Numbered from the stretch's first letter, positions 25,212 to 33,600 are shown. The stretch is 38,418 nt of DNA from Flavobacteriaceae bacterium (GCA_947452415.1 CANGCT010000016.1:1-38418); one strand, 5' to 3'. The notes: generated from the sequence alone by a model not told the origin. Made by a program: numbers and translations.

Positions 25212-25286
25212 GGTGGATGACCGGGTTCGAACCGGCGACTTCCGGCACCACAAACCAGCGCTCTAACCAGCTGAGCTACAACCACC
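25212..25286 (-). tRNA. tRNA-His (GTG anticodon)
   Basis: The cloverleaf reads from G-1 at 25286. D arm GCTC/GAGC, anticodon stem CTGGT/GCCGG with loop TTGTGGT (anticodon GTG), and T arm GCCGG/CCGGT with TTCGAAC. G-1 can pair with C73, the identity feature of histidine tRNA. The acceptor stem has one mismatch, U5 against U68. CCA is not encoded. A strong terminator follows. Confidence 0.93.
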
Positions 25287-25346
25287 ATTTTAACGAGTGC
25301 AAATATATTGCAAAAGTTTTCCTTTTGCAAGGAAAAATTAAAAAAA

Positions 25347-26063
25347 TTAAATCAAATCACTTAAACTATTGACAGCCATATACCTTTCAACGGTAAATCC
25401 TTCACCATGCTCTACTCCTATAATCCTTCCTAAATCTTGGGCACGATATTTTACACTATCTAAGAAGTTTTTAGAAGTAATTGGTGATTCTGGCTCATTA
25501 GTATTTGGATTATAAAATTGAGAACCATAAGCTAAAATAGATTTCATTTTAATCTCTAGAAAGCCTGAAATATTTACTACAAAATCGGGAGTAATGTTTT
25601 CCCATTGTATATAATGATAAACAACTTTTGGTCGCCATACTTCTTGAAGTATTCCATCAATAGATGTTTCTATCCTACGCAATCCTGAAAGAAAACAAGC
25701 ATCTGAAACTAATTTACTTCCTTTTCCGTGATCAATATGCCGGTCCTGAATTGCATTACATATAACAATTTCTGGTTGGTACTTTCTAATCTTTTCAACA
25801 ACTTTCATTTGATGTACTTCATCATTAATGAAGAAACCGTCCCGCATATCTAGATTTTCTCTTATAGAAATACCTAAAATCTCAGAAGCTTTTGCAGATT
25901 CCGAATTACGAATAGTAACAGAACCTCGAGTTCCTAATTCTCCACGTGTTAAATCGACTATACCTACTTTTTTTCCTAGGCTAATTTCTTTTGCAATGGT
26001 ACCACTACATCCTAATTCTACATCATCTGGATGGGCTCCAAAGGCTAGTATGTCTAATTTCAT
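25347..26063 (-). CDS. bshB1: Bacillithiol biosynthesis deacetylase BshB1
   Basis: The 238-residue LmbE/PIG-L-family zinc enzyme removes acetyl from GlcNAc-malate in bacillithiol synthesis. It has LAFGAHPDDVELGCSG, with the AHPDD zinc motif, TRGELGTRGS, and QDRHIDHGKGS supplying further ligands. Bacillithiol is the low-molecular-weight thiol of many Bacteroidota, which fits with the thioredoxin-type peroxidase nearby. It follows the menaquinone genes after a gap with its own -7 box. Confidence 0.92.
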   Translation of the reverse strand: MKLDILAFGAHPDDVELGCSGTIAKEISLGKKVGIVDLTRGELGTRGSVTIRNSESAKASEILGISIRENLDMRDGFFINDEVHQMKVVEKIRKYQPEIVICNAIQDRHIDHGKGSKLVSDACFLSGLRRIETSIDGILQEVWRPKVVYHYIQWENITPDFVVNISGFLEIKMKSILAYGSQFYNPNTNEPESPITSKNFLDSVKYRAQDLGRIIGVEHGEGFTVERYMAVNSLSDLI

Positions 26064-26081
26064 AATCTAAATATTAATGTG

Positions 26082-26089
26082 CAAAGTTA
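26082..26089 (-). promoter_or_regulatory. -7 promoter box of bshB1
   Basis: Minus strand TAACTTTG matches TAnnTTTG, 19 nt before the ATG and just after the isochorismate synthase stop. Confidence 0.45.
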
Positions 26090-26101
26090 GTTATAAACTA
26101 C

Positions 26102-27178
26102 TTACAAGATTTTTTTTATTGTTTGCGATTTATTCACGGTTTCCAAAAACTCTTTTTCGGGGTCGCTCCCGATATTAATTCCGCAACCAATAAATAATTG
26201 TGCTTGCGCAACTTTTGATTTAGAATCCATTCTAAGTTTCATGCAACGTAAATTTACGAATAAATCGCAGACTCCTTCCTTATAAATTAAGAAATCTTTA
26301 TTCCATTCGCCTAAATATCCTGCGTAAAATTCTCTTTCGTAACCTTCATTTTTCAAAATAAACTCTTTGGCTATTTCTTTAGGAAATCCACAAACTGCAG
26401 GGGTTGGATGCAACAAATTTATTATTTTTGGTAAATCCATTTGGGAACTTAAAGTGGCTTCAATATCGGTTTTAATATGAACTACAGAACCTGCCTGAAA
26501 AGAATAAGGCTCCGATTTAGTAACGGCGCTAGAAACCGTATGAAGTGTGTTTACAATAAAATCTGTAACAGTTTGTTGTTCATTTAATTCTTTCTCTTCC
26601 CATATAACTTTTTGTGATTCAGTATTTAACTGTGTTCCAGCTAAAGCAACAGTTTTAATTTTATTGTTTTCAATTTTAACAAATTGTTCAGGAGTGGCTC
26701 CCATCCAAAAACCAACTTTAGGATGATAAAAACAATACTTAAACGCAGTTGGATAATTCGAAACTAAAGAATTAAAAACCAATTCCAATTGAAAATTATC
26801 CAAATCAATTAATTCCTTTCTAGATAAAACTACTTTTTCAAAAGAACCTTTTTCAATTTCTTGAAGCGCTTTTTTAACTAGGTTTTCAAAATTATCTTTG
26901 GCAGTACCATCTATAATATATTCTTTAGTATTTGAAAAAATACAATCTAAATCATTAACCTTTTCCACATAAACATCGGAATATTTTTCTGGAATTAAAT
27001 ATTTTTTTTCGTTATCAAATGATACAAAGGCAAAGCCAGCACTTCCTTCCTCCAACAAAAACAATTCGTCATTTTTTTGAAAAAGTGCAATTGTTTTATC
27101 CGAATTGGGTTTGCAATAGCTTACAAATGGCAATTTAGCATACAATTGTTCGGCTATCTTTTGGAATAAAGTACTCAT
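26102..27178 (-). CDS. menF: Isochorismate synthase (MenF/EntC family)
   Basis: The 358-residue chorismate-binding enzyme converts chorismate to isochorismate for menaquinone synthesis. Conserved blocks are SFEKVVLSRKELI, GFWMGATPEQFVKI, VALAGTQ, LHPTPAVCGFPKE, and AQLFIGCGINIGSDPEKEFLETVNK, the last carrying the magnesium-binding Glu. Salvage for a siderophore such as enterobactin is possible, but no siderophore genes are present. It overlaps the hotdog gene by 1 nt (TAATG), showing translational coupling and supporting a joint menaquinone role. Confidence 0.9.
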   Translation of the reverse strand: MSTLFQKIAEQLYAKLPFVSYCKPNSDKTIALFQKNDELFLLEEGSAGFAFVSFDNEKKYLIPEKYSDVYVEKVNDLDCIFSNTKEYIIDGTAKDNFENLVKKALQEIEKGSFEKVVLSRKELIDLDNFQLELVFNSLVSNYPTAFKYCFYHPKVGFWMGATPEQFVKIENNKIKTVALAGTQLNTESQKVIWEEKELNEQQTVTDFIVNTLHTVSSAVTKSEPYSFQAGSVVHIKTDIEATLSSQMDLPKIINLLHPTPAVCGFPKEIAKEFILKNEGYEREFYAGYLGEWNKDFLIYKEGVCDLFVNLRCMKLRMDSKSKVAQAQLFIGCGINIGSDPEKEFLETVNKSQTIKKIL

Positions 27179-27600
27179 TATCTTCTAGGTAAAACCATAT
27201 TAGTCAATTTGCAAAGCGAAATTAAATTCTCCTTTTCATCTACAATTCTAATTTCCCACAAGTGAATACTTGCTCCTTTATGAAGAATCCTTGCCGTAGC
27301 AGTAACAATTCCTTCTTTTTTACTTCTAACATGATTTGCCGAAATTTCTATGCCGCGAACTTCTTGCTTTTCAGGATTAACAAACATTAAAGATGCAGCA
27401 CTACCCACACTTTCTGCTAACGCTACAGAAGCACCGCCATGCAACAACCCCATTGGTTGGTGTACTCTTGAAGTTACAGGCATGGTTGCCACCAGAAAAT
27501 CTTCGCCAGCGTCGGTATATTCAATCTCTAAAGTTTGCATTAAAGTGTTTTTAGACCAATCATTGCAAAGTTGTAGCATTTTTTCTCTATCAAAAACCAT
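27178..27600 (-). CDS. Hotdog-fold thioesterase (PaaI/MenI type)
   Basis: The roughly 140-residue enzyme has the hotdog helix GLLHGGASVALAESVGSAAS, with the acidic residue characteristic of the 4-hydroxybenzoyl-CoA/PaaI group. The coupled isochorismate synthase gene makes a 1,4-dihydroxy-2-naphthoyl-CoA hydrolase (MenI) role plausible, but this is inferred from context. The track starts at TTG (27618) inside a -7 box; the ATG at 27600 gives MVFDREKMLQLCND and is preferred. Confidence 0.8.
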   Translation of the reverse strand: MVFDREKMLQLCNDWSKNTLMQTLEIEYTDAGEDFLVATMPVTSRVHQPMGLLHGGASVALAESVGSAASLMFVNPEKQEVRGIEISANHVRSKKEGIVTATARILHKGASIHLWEIRIVDEKENLISLCKLTNMVLPRR

Positions 27601-27615
27601 GGGTATATTTTTTGG

Positions 27616-27623
27616 CAAAATTA
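27616..27623 (-). promoter_or_regulatory. -7 promoter box of the thioesterase-menF operon
   Basis: Minus strand TAATTTTG matches TAnnTTTG, 15 nt before the ATG at 27600, and overlaps the track's TTG start. Confidence 0.5.
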
Positions 27624-27757
27624 GTGTTTTTTAATAGATATGTAGAATTTGTTTACCATTAACAAACTAAAATACATCTTTTCACGTTATCTATTTTAGA
27701 AATTGCAGTTTTAAGTTTTCAAATAATTACCTACATTTACAAATTAGAATTTTAGAC

Positions 27758-29335
27758 ATGCGTAAATTACTTTTTTTATTCCTTGCAGGAATTGCTATTA
27801 GCCTAACCTCTTGCCGAAATGACTTTGCTTTTGAGCCTAGTACTGGCGGTTTAGAATTCTCGAAAGACACCGTTTATTTAGATACCGTTTTTACCAATAT
27901 TGGTTCAAGTACCTATACTTTAAAAGTGTACAATCGAAGTAATAAGGACATATCTATTCCGAAAATCCAACTCGGAAAAGGACTTAATTCAAAATACCGA
28001 ATTATGGTAGACGGAATGACTGGCGATACGGGAGCTCAAGGCAAAATATTTAGCAATGTAGAACTTTTGGCTAAGGATAGTCTTTTTATTTTTGTGGAAG
28101 TTACTAGCGATGTTGCCAGTGCTAATCCTACCGATTTTTTATATACCGATAAAATTGAATTTTCCAATATTACAGGTGCACCACAAACAGTTGAATTAGT
28201 AACATTAATTCAAGATGCCTATTTTATTTATCCACATAGAACTCAAAATGCTGACAATACTTTTACTTATGAAGGTATCAGTTTGGGTAATGACGACACA
28301 AACCAACCCGTAACCATTGTGGGTAGCACTCTCGACCACAACGACCCTATAAATCATGATGAATACAATTGGGGAAATGACAAACCCTACGTAATTTATG
28401 GCTATGCTTTGGTGCCTGATAATGAAACTTTAAATGTTATTAGTGGTGCACGAGTTCATTTTCATGCCAATTCTGGTTTAATTATTGCCAAAAATGGAAC
28501 TATTAAAATTAACGGATTGCCCTCTGCAACCCATAATCCTGAAGATTTATCTAAAGAAGTTATATTTGAAGGAGATCGACTAGAACCTGATTATTCGGAG
28601 GTGCCAGGGCAATGGACAGCAATTATAAATTTTTCTAATTCTCCTAATAATTTTATAGAACATCTTACTTTAAAGAACGCAACGGTTGGTATTTTATCGA
28701 ATAATCTAGCCTTAACTACGGATAATTCGTTTACAAAATTTACTATTAAAAATTCCCAATTTTACAATTGTTCTAACTATGGAATATTGGGTAGAACAGC
28801 TCAAATAACTGCAGATAATTTAGTTATTAATAATTCTGGTCAAGCCAATGTTGCTGCAACTTATGGTGGAACATATAATTTTACTAATTGCACTTTCAAC
28901 AATAACTGGAATAGTTCTAAACAAGCTGCGGTTATTTTAAACGACTATTTAGAAACTGACACTGCTTACCTAGTTAAACCCACTGCGGTTAGTTTAAGTA
29001 ACTGTATTGTTTATGGTTCTAATAGCAACGAAATTTCATTAGAGAAAAAGGGAACTTCATTCACAACAACTTTCAACAATTGCTTATTTAAAGTAAATGA
29101 TTTAAGTTCGTTTTTAATAGCAAATTCTTTGTATGACAGCATTCGTTTGGAGCAAAATGGCAATAAAAAGAATATTAATCCAAAGTTTAAAAGTATAGCC
29201 AACAACCAAATGTGGCCTATTGAAGATTTATTTGCAAAAGTAGCCCCTGCTGCCGCTAGCCCATTCGATATTTTAAATAAACCAAGAAATTCAACCAATA
29301 CCAATATTGGCGCCTACCAATTTATAGCAAACTAA
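27758..29335 (+). CDS. Lipoprotein with C-terminal parallel beta-helix
   Basis: The 525-residue lipoprotein has signal MRKLLFLFLAGIAISLTSC. An N-terminal beta-sandwich-like part (FSKDTVYLDTVFTNIGSSTY, LKVYNRSNKDISIPKIQLGK) is followed, from about residue 200, by a right-handed parallel beta-helix with repeated Asn/Ile/Val turns (FTKFTIKNSQFYNCSNYGIL, LVINNSGQANVAATYGGTYN, FTNCTFNNNW). It is probably surface-exposed. No catalytic site was recognised, so function is unknown. Length and order resemble a common flavobacterial family. Confidence 0.8.
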   Translation: MRKLLFLFLAGIAISLTSCRNDFAFEPSTGGLEFSKDTVYLDTVFTNIGSSTYTLKVYNRSNKDISIPKIQLGKGLNSKYRIMVDGMTGDTGAQGKIFSNVELLAKDSLFIFVEVTSDVASANPTDFLYTDKIEFSNITGAPQTVELVTLIQDAYFIYPHRTQNADNTFTYEGISLGNDDTNQPVTIVGSTLDHNDPINHDEYNWGNDKPYVIYGYALVPDNETLNVISGARVHFHANSGLIIAKNGTIKINGLPSATHNPEDLSKEVIFEGDRLEPDYSEVPGQWTAIINFSNSPNNFIEHLTLKNATVGILSNNLALTTDNSFTKFTIKNSQFYNCSNYGILGRTAQITADNLVINNSGQANVAATYGGTYNFTNCTFNNNWNSSKQAAVILNDYLETDTAYLVKPTAVSLSNCIVYGSNSNEISLEKKGTSFTTTFNNCLFKVNDLSSFLIANSLYDSIRLEQNGNKKNINPKFKSIANNQMWPIEDLFAKVAPAAASPFDILNKPRNSTNTNIGAYQFIAN

Positions 29336-29339
29336 TTTT

Positions 29340-29367
29340 AGAAGCCTTCTTTTAGAAGGCTTTTTTT
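29340..29367 (+). terminator. Terminator of the beta-helix lipoprotein gene
   Basis: AGCCTTCT pairs with AGAAGGCT around a TTT loop, followed by a T run. Confidence 0.9.
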
Positions 29368-29411
29368 ATCATAAAATTGTCAAAAACCGGTTAAAAACTA
29401 TTGATAACTCA

Positions 29412-29443
29412 TTTTGCTACTTCTGTTTTTTAAACTAAATTTG
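29412..29443 (+). promoter_or_regulatory. -33/-7 promoter of purL
   Basis: TTTTG, a 19-nt spacer and TAAATTTG match the Bacteroidota consensus exactly, 53 nt before the purL ATG. Confidence 0.7.
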
Positions 29444-29458
29444 CAATTACAACAAAAA

Positions 29459-29476
29459 GACAAGTTGCAACTTGTC
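29459..29476. repeat. 18-bp perfect palindrome in the purL leader
   Basis: GACAAGTTGCAACTTGTC is fully self-complementary and lies downstream of the predicted purL start of transcription. It resembles a short dispersed repeat I recall from Flavobacterium but could also be an operator. Confidence 0.6.
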
Positions 29477-29496
29477 CCTACCAACAACACAACACA

Positions 29497-32400
29497 ATGA
29501 TTCACTTTTTCGGTAACGAAACCACTACTGTATTTGCTGTTCACACGAGCAACAGCGAACTAGCAAAGCAAACACAAAATGAACTTTCTACAGAAACAAT
29601 TTCTAAATTAAATTGGCTTTTTGGTAACGCAACTAAAATAGAGGAATCCGTACTTGCGGATTTTTTTGTTGGTCCTCGAGCTGCAATGGTAACGCCATGG
29701 AGCACTAATGCTGTTGAAATTACTCAAAATATGGGCATTGAGGGCATCACTCGAATAGAAGAATTTGAAAAAGTTGCTGCTGATTTTGTTGCTTTCGATC
29801 CCATGCTTTCGCAAAAATATACTGAATTGCACCAAGATATTTTTACAATAAAAATCCAACCGGAAGCTATTTTAGAAATTGAGGATATTGCCGTTTATAA
29901 CCAACAAGAAGGTTTGTCCTTAAGTACTGACGAAGTAGAATATTTGGAAAATCTATCTAAAAAATTAAATAGAAAACTTACCGATTCGGAAGTGTTTGGA
30001 TTCTCTCAAGTAAATTCGGAACATTGCCGTCATAAGATTTTCAACGGAAAGTTTGTAATTGATGGAGTAGAAAAACCTTATTCATTATTCAAATTAATTA
30101 AAAAAACAGCAGCCGAAAATCCTAACGATATTGTTTCGGCTTACAAAGATAATGTAGCGTTCATTAAAGGGCCAACTGTGGAGCAATTTGCGCCCAACAC
30201 TGCCGATAAGCCTGATTTTTATACCAAAAAACAGTTCGATTCAGTTATTTCATTAAAAGCAGAAACGCATAATTTCCCAACCACCGTAGAGCCTTTTAAT
30301 GGTGCTGCAACAGGTTCAGGGGGGGAAATTCGTGATAGATTGGCTGGTGGTCAAGGTTCATTGCCATTGGCTGGAACTGCAGTTTATATGACTGCCTATT
30401 CTAGATTAGAAGAAAATAGAAATTGGGAGAATGGCATGTCCAAACGAAAATGGTTGTACCAAACACCAATGGATATTTTGATTAAAGCCTCAAATGGTGC
30501 TTCCGATTTTGGAAATAAATTTGGACAACCCTTAATTACGGGTTCTATTTTGACCTTTGAACACGATGAAGACAACCGTAAATTAGGTTACGATAAAGTA
30601 ATCATGCAAGCGGGTGGAATTGGTTACGGAAAAGCATCGCAAGCACAAAAACAAACACCAAAAACCGGAGATAAAATTGTAATTCTTGGTGGTGAAAACT
30701 ATAGAATTGGAATGGGTGGCGCAGCAGTTTCTTCTGCAGATACTGGTGCTTTAGGTTCTGGAATAGAATTAAACGCTATTCAAAGATCTAATCCTGAAAT
30801 GCAAAAACGTGCTGCTAATGCCATTCGTGGCTTGGTAGAAAGTGATAAAAATCCTATTGTTTCTATTCACGATCATGGTGCAGGTGGACATTTGAATTGC
30901 CTATCGGAATTGGTGGAAGAAACCGGTGGTTTAATCGATTTAGATAAATTGCCTGTTGGCGACCCTACCCTATCTGCTAAGGAAATCATCGGAAACGAAA
31001 GTCAAGAACGCATGGGATTGGTTATCGGACAGAAAGATATCGATACCTTGCAATGTATAGCAGATAGAGAGCGTTCACCAATGTACCAAGTTGGTGAAGT
31101 TACAGGCAATCATAGATTTACTTTTGAAAGCAAAACTACTGGAGAGAAACCAATGGATTTTGCCTTAGAAGACCTATTTGGAAGTTCGCCAAAAGTGGTC
31201 ATGAACGACAAAACTGTGGTTAGAAAATATACCGATTTAGAATATACTACCGAAAATATTCCAACTTATTTAGAACAAGTATTACAACTAGAAGCGGTTG
31301 CTTGTAAAGATTGGTTGACTAATAAAGTAGACCGATGTGTGGGTGGAAAAGTTGCCAAACAACAATGTGTTGGACCTTTACAATTGCCATTGAACAATGT
31401 TGGTGTAATGGCTTTGGACTATAACGGAAAAGAAGGAATTGCGACTTCTATAGGACATGCGCCTATTTCGGCATTGATTGATCCAAAAGCTGGTAGTAGA
31501 AATGCTATTGGTGAAGCGTTAACTAATATTGTTTTTGCTCCGTTAAAAGATAATTTGCAAAGTGTTTCACTTTCTGCCAACTGGATGTGGGCCTGTAAAA
31601 ATGAAGGCGAAGATGCTCGATTGTATGAAGCAGTTCAGGCGAGTTCGGACTTTGCTATCGAATTGGGAATCAATATTCCAACAGGGAAAGATTCACTTTC
31701 AATGAAACAAAAATATCCAAATGACGAAGTGATTGCTCCAGGAACGGTTATTATTTCTGCAGTAGGAAATTGTTCGAATATTACTAAGGTTGTTGAACCT
31801 GTTTTGCAACGCAATGGTGGTTCGATTTATTATATTAATTTATCGCAAGATGAATTTAAATTAGGTGGAAGTTCGTTTGCACAAACTTTAAATAAAATTG
31901 GAACGGAAACTCCTACTATTAAGGATTCTAACTATTTTAAAAATGCGTTTAATACCATTCAAAATTTAATAAAAGATAGACAAATCCTTGCAGGACATGA
32001 CATAGGAAGTGGTGGATTAATTTCTACTTTATTGGAAATGTGTTTTAGCCCCCTAACCCCCGAAGGGGGAACTACAGCCGTAATAGAGGCTGGAATGAAA
32101 TTGAATTTTGATTGTTTTGAAGAAAAAGATTTAGTTAAGATTTTATTTTCAGAAAATATTGGAGTTGTGTTGCAAGCAAAAGACGATACTACTTTTGAAA
32201 CTGCTTTTCAAGGTTTGGAGATTTTCAAAATTGGAAAAGTGGAAGAAAGTAATTTGTTAGAAGTTGGAAGTTGGAAGTTGGAAGTGAGTAAACACAGAGA
32301 TATTTGGTTTAAAACTTCGTATTTATTAGACCAAAAACAAACCAAAAATAATAAGGCAAAAGAGCGTTTTGATAATTATAAAAATCAAGCTCTACAATAT

Positions 32401-33210
32401 ACATTTCCAAAACACTTTACGGGAATCCTTACTCCCAGCACCTCTCCAAATGGGAAGGAAGCAAGACCTAAAGCAGCAATTATTCGTGAAAAAGGAAGTA
32501 ATAGTGAGCGTGAAATGGCGAATGCTATGTACTTAGCAGGGTTTGATGTGAAAGACGTTCACATGACTGATTTAATTACAGGACGTGAAAATCTAGAAGA
32601 TATTCAGTTTATTGGTGCTGTTGGTGGTTTTTCCAATTCGGATGTTTTGGGTTCAGCTAAAGGTTGGGCTGGAGCATTTTTATATAACGAAAAAGCGAAA
32701 ACTGCTTTACAAAATTTCTTTAAAAGAGAAGATACACTTTCGGTTGGGATTTGTAATGGTTGCCAATTGTTCATGGAATTAGAATTGGTTAATCCAGAGC
32801 ATGTAGTTCACGGGAAAATGCTGCATAACGACTCGCACAAACACGAAAGTATTTTTACATCGGTGAAAGTACAAGAGAACAATTCGGTGATGTTATCGTC
32901 ATTGGCAGGAACTACACTTGGTGTTTGGGTTTCGCATGGGGAAGGAAAATTTAAGTTACCTTATGAAGAAAGTAACTATAACATTGTAGCCAAATATAGT
33001 TATGATAGCTATCCTGCAAACCCTAATGGATCGGATTATAATACAGCTATGTTATGTGACGCAACAGGCCGCCATCTAGTAATGATGCCACATATTGAAC
33101 GTTCCACTTTTCCTTGGAACTGGGCTTATTATCCTAGTGATAAGAAAGACGAGGTTTCCCCATGGATAGAAGCGTTTGTAAATGCAAGACTTTGGGTGGA
33201 AAAACAGTAA
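29497..33210 (+). CDS. purL: Phosphoribosylformylglycinamidine synthase, single-chain
   Basis: The 1237-residue enzyme converts FGAR to FGAM with glutamine and ATP in purine synthesis. It has a PurS-like N-terminus, SEHCRHKIFNG, the ATP-binding module (ETHNFPTTVEPFNGAATGSG, GEIRDRLAGGQGS), a structurally duplicated AIRS-like half with GHDIGSGGLI, and a C-terminal glutamine amidotransferase starting ARPKAAIIREKGSNSERE with nucleophile Cys in SVGICNGCQLF (near 1086) and His in MMPHIERSTFPW. It appears slightly longer than I expect for relatives. The extra sequence includes in-frame segments matching dispersed repeats at about residues 851-859, 922-930 and 979-990. Confidence 0.97.
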   Translation: MIHFFGNETTTVFAVHTSNSELAKQTQNELSTETISKLNWLFGNATKIEESVLADFFVGPRAAMVTPWSTNAVEITQNMGIEGITRIEEFEKVAADFVAFDPMLSQKYTELHQDIFTIKIQPEAILEIEDIAVYNQQEGLSLSTDEVEYLENLSKKLNRKLTDSEVFGFSQVNSEHCRHKIFNGKFVIDGVEKPYSLFKLIKKTAAENPNDIVSAYKDNVAFIKGPTVEQFAPNTADKPDFYTKKQFDSVISLKAETHNFPTTVEPFNGAATGSGGEIRDRLAGGQGSLPLAGTAVYMTAYSRLEENRNWENGMSKRKWLYQTPMDILIKASNGASDFGNKFGQPLITGSILTFEHDEDNRKLGYDKVIMQAGGIGYGKASQAQKQTPKTGDKIVILGGENYRIGMGGAAVSSADTGALGSGIELNAIQRSNPEMQKRAANAIRGLVESDKNPIVSIHDHGAGGHLNCLSELVEETGGLIDLDKLPVGDPTLSAKEIIGNESQERMGLVIGQKDIDTLQCIADRERSPMYQVGEVTGNHRFTFESKTTGEKPMDFALEDLFGSSPKVVMNDKTVVRKYTDLEYTTENIPTYLEQVLQLEAVACKDWLTNKVDRCVGGKVAKQQCVGPLQLPLNNVGVMALDYNGKEGIATSIGHAPISALIDPKAGSRNAIGEALTNIVFAPLKDNLQSVSLSANWMWACKNEGEDARLYEAVQASSDFAIELGINIPTGKDSLSMKQKYPNDEVIAPGTVIISAVGNCSNITKVVEPVLQRNGGSIYYINLSQDEFKLGGSSFAQTLNKIGTETPTIKDSNYFKNAFNTIQNLIKDRQILAGHDIGSGGLISTLLEMCFSPLTPEGGTTAVIEAGMKLNFDCFEEKDLVKILFSENIGVVLQAKDDTTFETAFQGLEIFKIGKVEESNLLEVGSWKLEVSKHRDIWFKTSYLLDQKQTKNNKAKERFDNYKNQALQYTFPKHFTGILTPSTSPNGKEARPKAAIIREKGSNSEREMANAMYLAGFDVKDVHMTDLITGRENLEDIQFIGAVGGFSNSDVLGSAKGWAGAFLYNEKAKTALQNFFKREDTLSVGICNGCQLFMELELVNPEHVVHGKMLHNDSHKHESIFTSVKVQENNSVMLSSLAGTTLGVWVSHGEGKFKLPYEESNYNIVAKYSYDSYPANPNGSDYNTAMLCDATGRHLVMMPHIERSTFPWNWAYYPSDKKDEVSPWIEAFVNARLWVEKQ
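32047..32073 (+). repeat. Palindromic dispersed repeat inside purL
   Basis: The sequence runs AGCCCCCTAACCCCCGAAGG then GGGAACT, with CCCCC-GAA-GGGGG as a hairpin. It is a GC-rich motif that I know as an intergenic repeat in flavobacteria. Here it is translated as SPLTPEGGT in frame. Confidence 0.7.
32260..32286 (+). repeat. Heptamer tandem repeat inside purL
   Basis: Three exact copies of GAAGTTG and a partial fourth. Three copies equal 21 nt, so frame is kept; translated as EVGSWKLEV. Confidence 0.85.
32430..32466 (-). repeat. Degenerate 'ccctctcc' dispersed repeat inside purL
   Basis: On the minus strand it reads CTTCCTTCCCATTTGGAGAG then GTGCTGGGAGTAAGG, resembling the flavobacterial repeat 'ccttTGGAGAGGGctGGGGTGAGGA'. 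It encodes the TPSTSPNGKE linker just before the amidotransferase domain. Confidence 0.5.
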
Positions 33211-33442
33211 TTTCAATTATAATTTAGAAAAAAAGGAGCGTTGGTTATGTAATCATCGCTCTATTATTTCATAATAATCCTAATGTAAATAAATTGAAAT
33301 AATTTACTTTTTTTCTTAGAAGGAATTATTAACAGTGGTATTTGTGTTTGAATTAATACTTTTTTAGTAGTACTATTATTAGTATTTGCCCCACCCATTT
33401 CTGAATGTGATACCCCATAATTATCAAATCTAATTTTAATTT
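33211..33442. other. Intergenic region after purL
   Basis: This AT-rich stretch includes a weak GAGCG/CGCTC hairpin at about 33237-33263 that could be a purL terminator without a clear T run. I see no ORF. Confidence 0.4.
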
Positions 33443-33474
33443 AAAAAAAGCACAGGAAGATGAACTTCCTGTGC
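33443..33474 (-). terminator. Strong terminator of a minus-strand small transcript
   Basis: GCACAGGAAG pairs perfectly with CTTCCTGTGC (10 bp, 5-nt loop), with a T run on the minus strand. No annotated gene ends just before it, pointing to a small transcript from the right. Confidence 0.85.
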
Positions 33475-33600
33475 ATGTAATTGACTCTTACTTGTATTCG
33501 TAGTCTTCCGTAAACTCTACGTTGCCCATATAACCAAGTCAATTTATTGTAATTACTTTACCTATTTTATAAATTATGAATTAGTAAACAAATAACTTGA
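33475..33600 (-). ncRNA. Candidate structured small RNA or leader
   Basis: Upstream of the terminator on the minus strand, ATTGACT (33537-33543) can pair with AGTCAAT (33480-33486), enclosing a CGTAG/CTACG stem (33517-33521 with 33499-33503). A degenerate -7 (CAAATTTG, one mismatch) sits near 33615. This would give an RNA of about 150 nt ending at the terminator. The family is not recognised; the limits are approximate. Confidence 0.4.
33488..33529 (-). CDS. 13-residue ORF in the candidate small RNA
   Basis: ATG opens MGNVEFTEDYEYK and a stop, an acidic peptide. It is below reliable coding size and lies within the predicted structure. It might be a leader peptide or chance. Confidence 0.2.
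   Translation of the reverse strand: MGNVEFTEDYEYK

Noticed and set aside
25008-25218. Open frame of about 70 codons before tRNA-His
   Set aside because: It has no good start codon, runs into the terminator and tRNA, and reads as low-complexity hydrophobic sequence without recognisable motif.
33441-33540. Alternative 33-codon minus frame (LTWLYGQRRVYG and onward) through the terminator
   Set aside because: It translates straight through the terminator stem and T run, so it is most likely chance.
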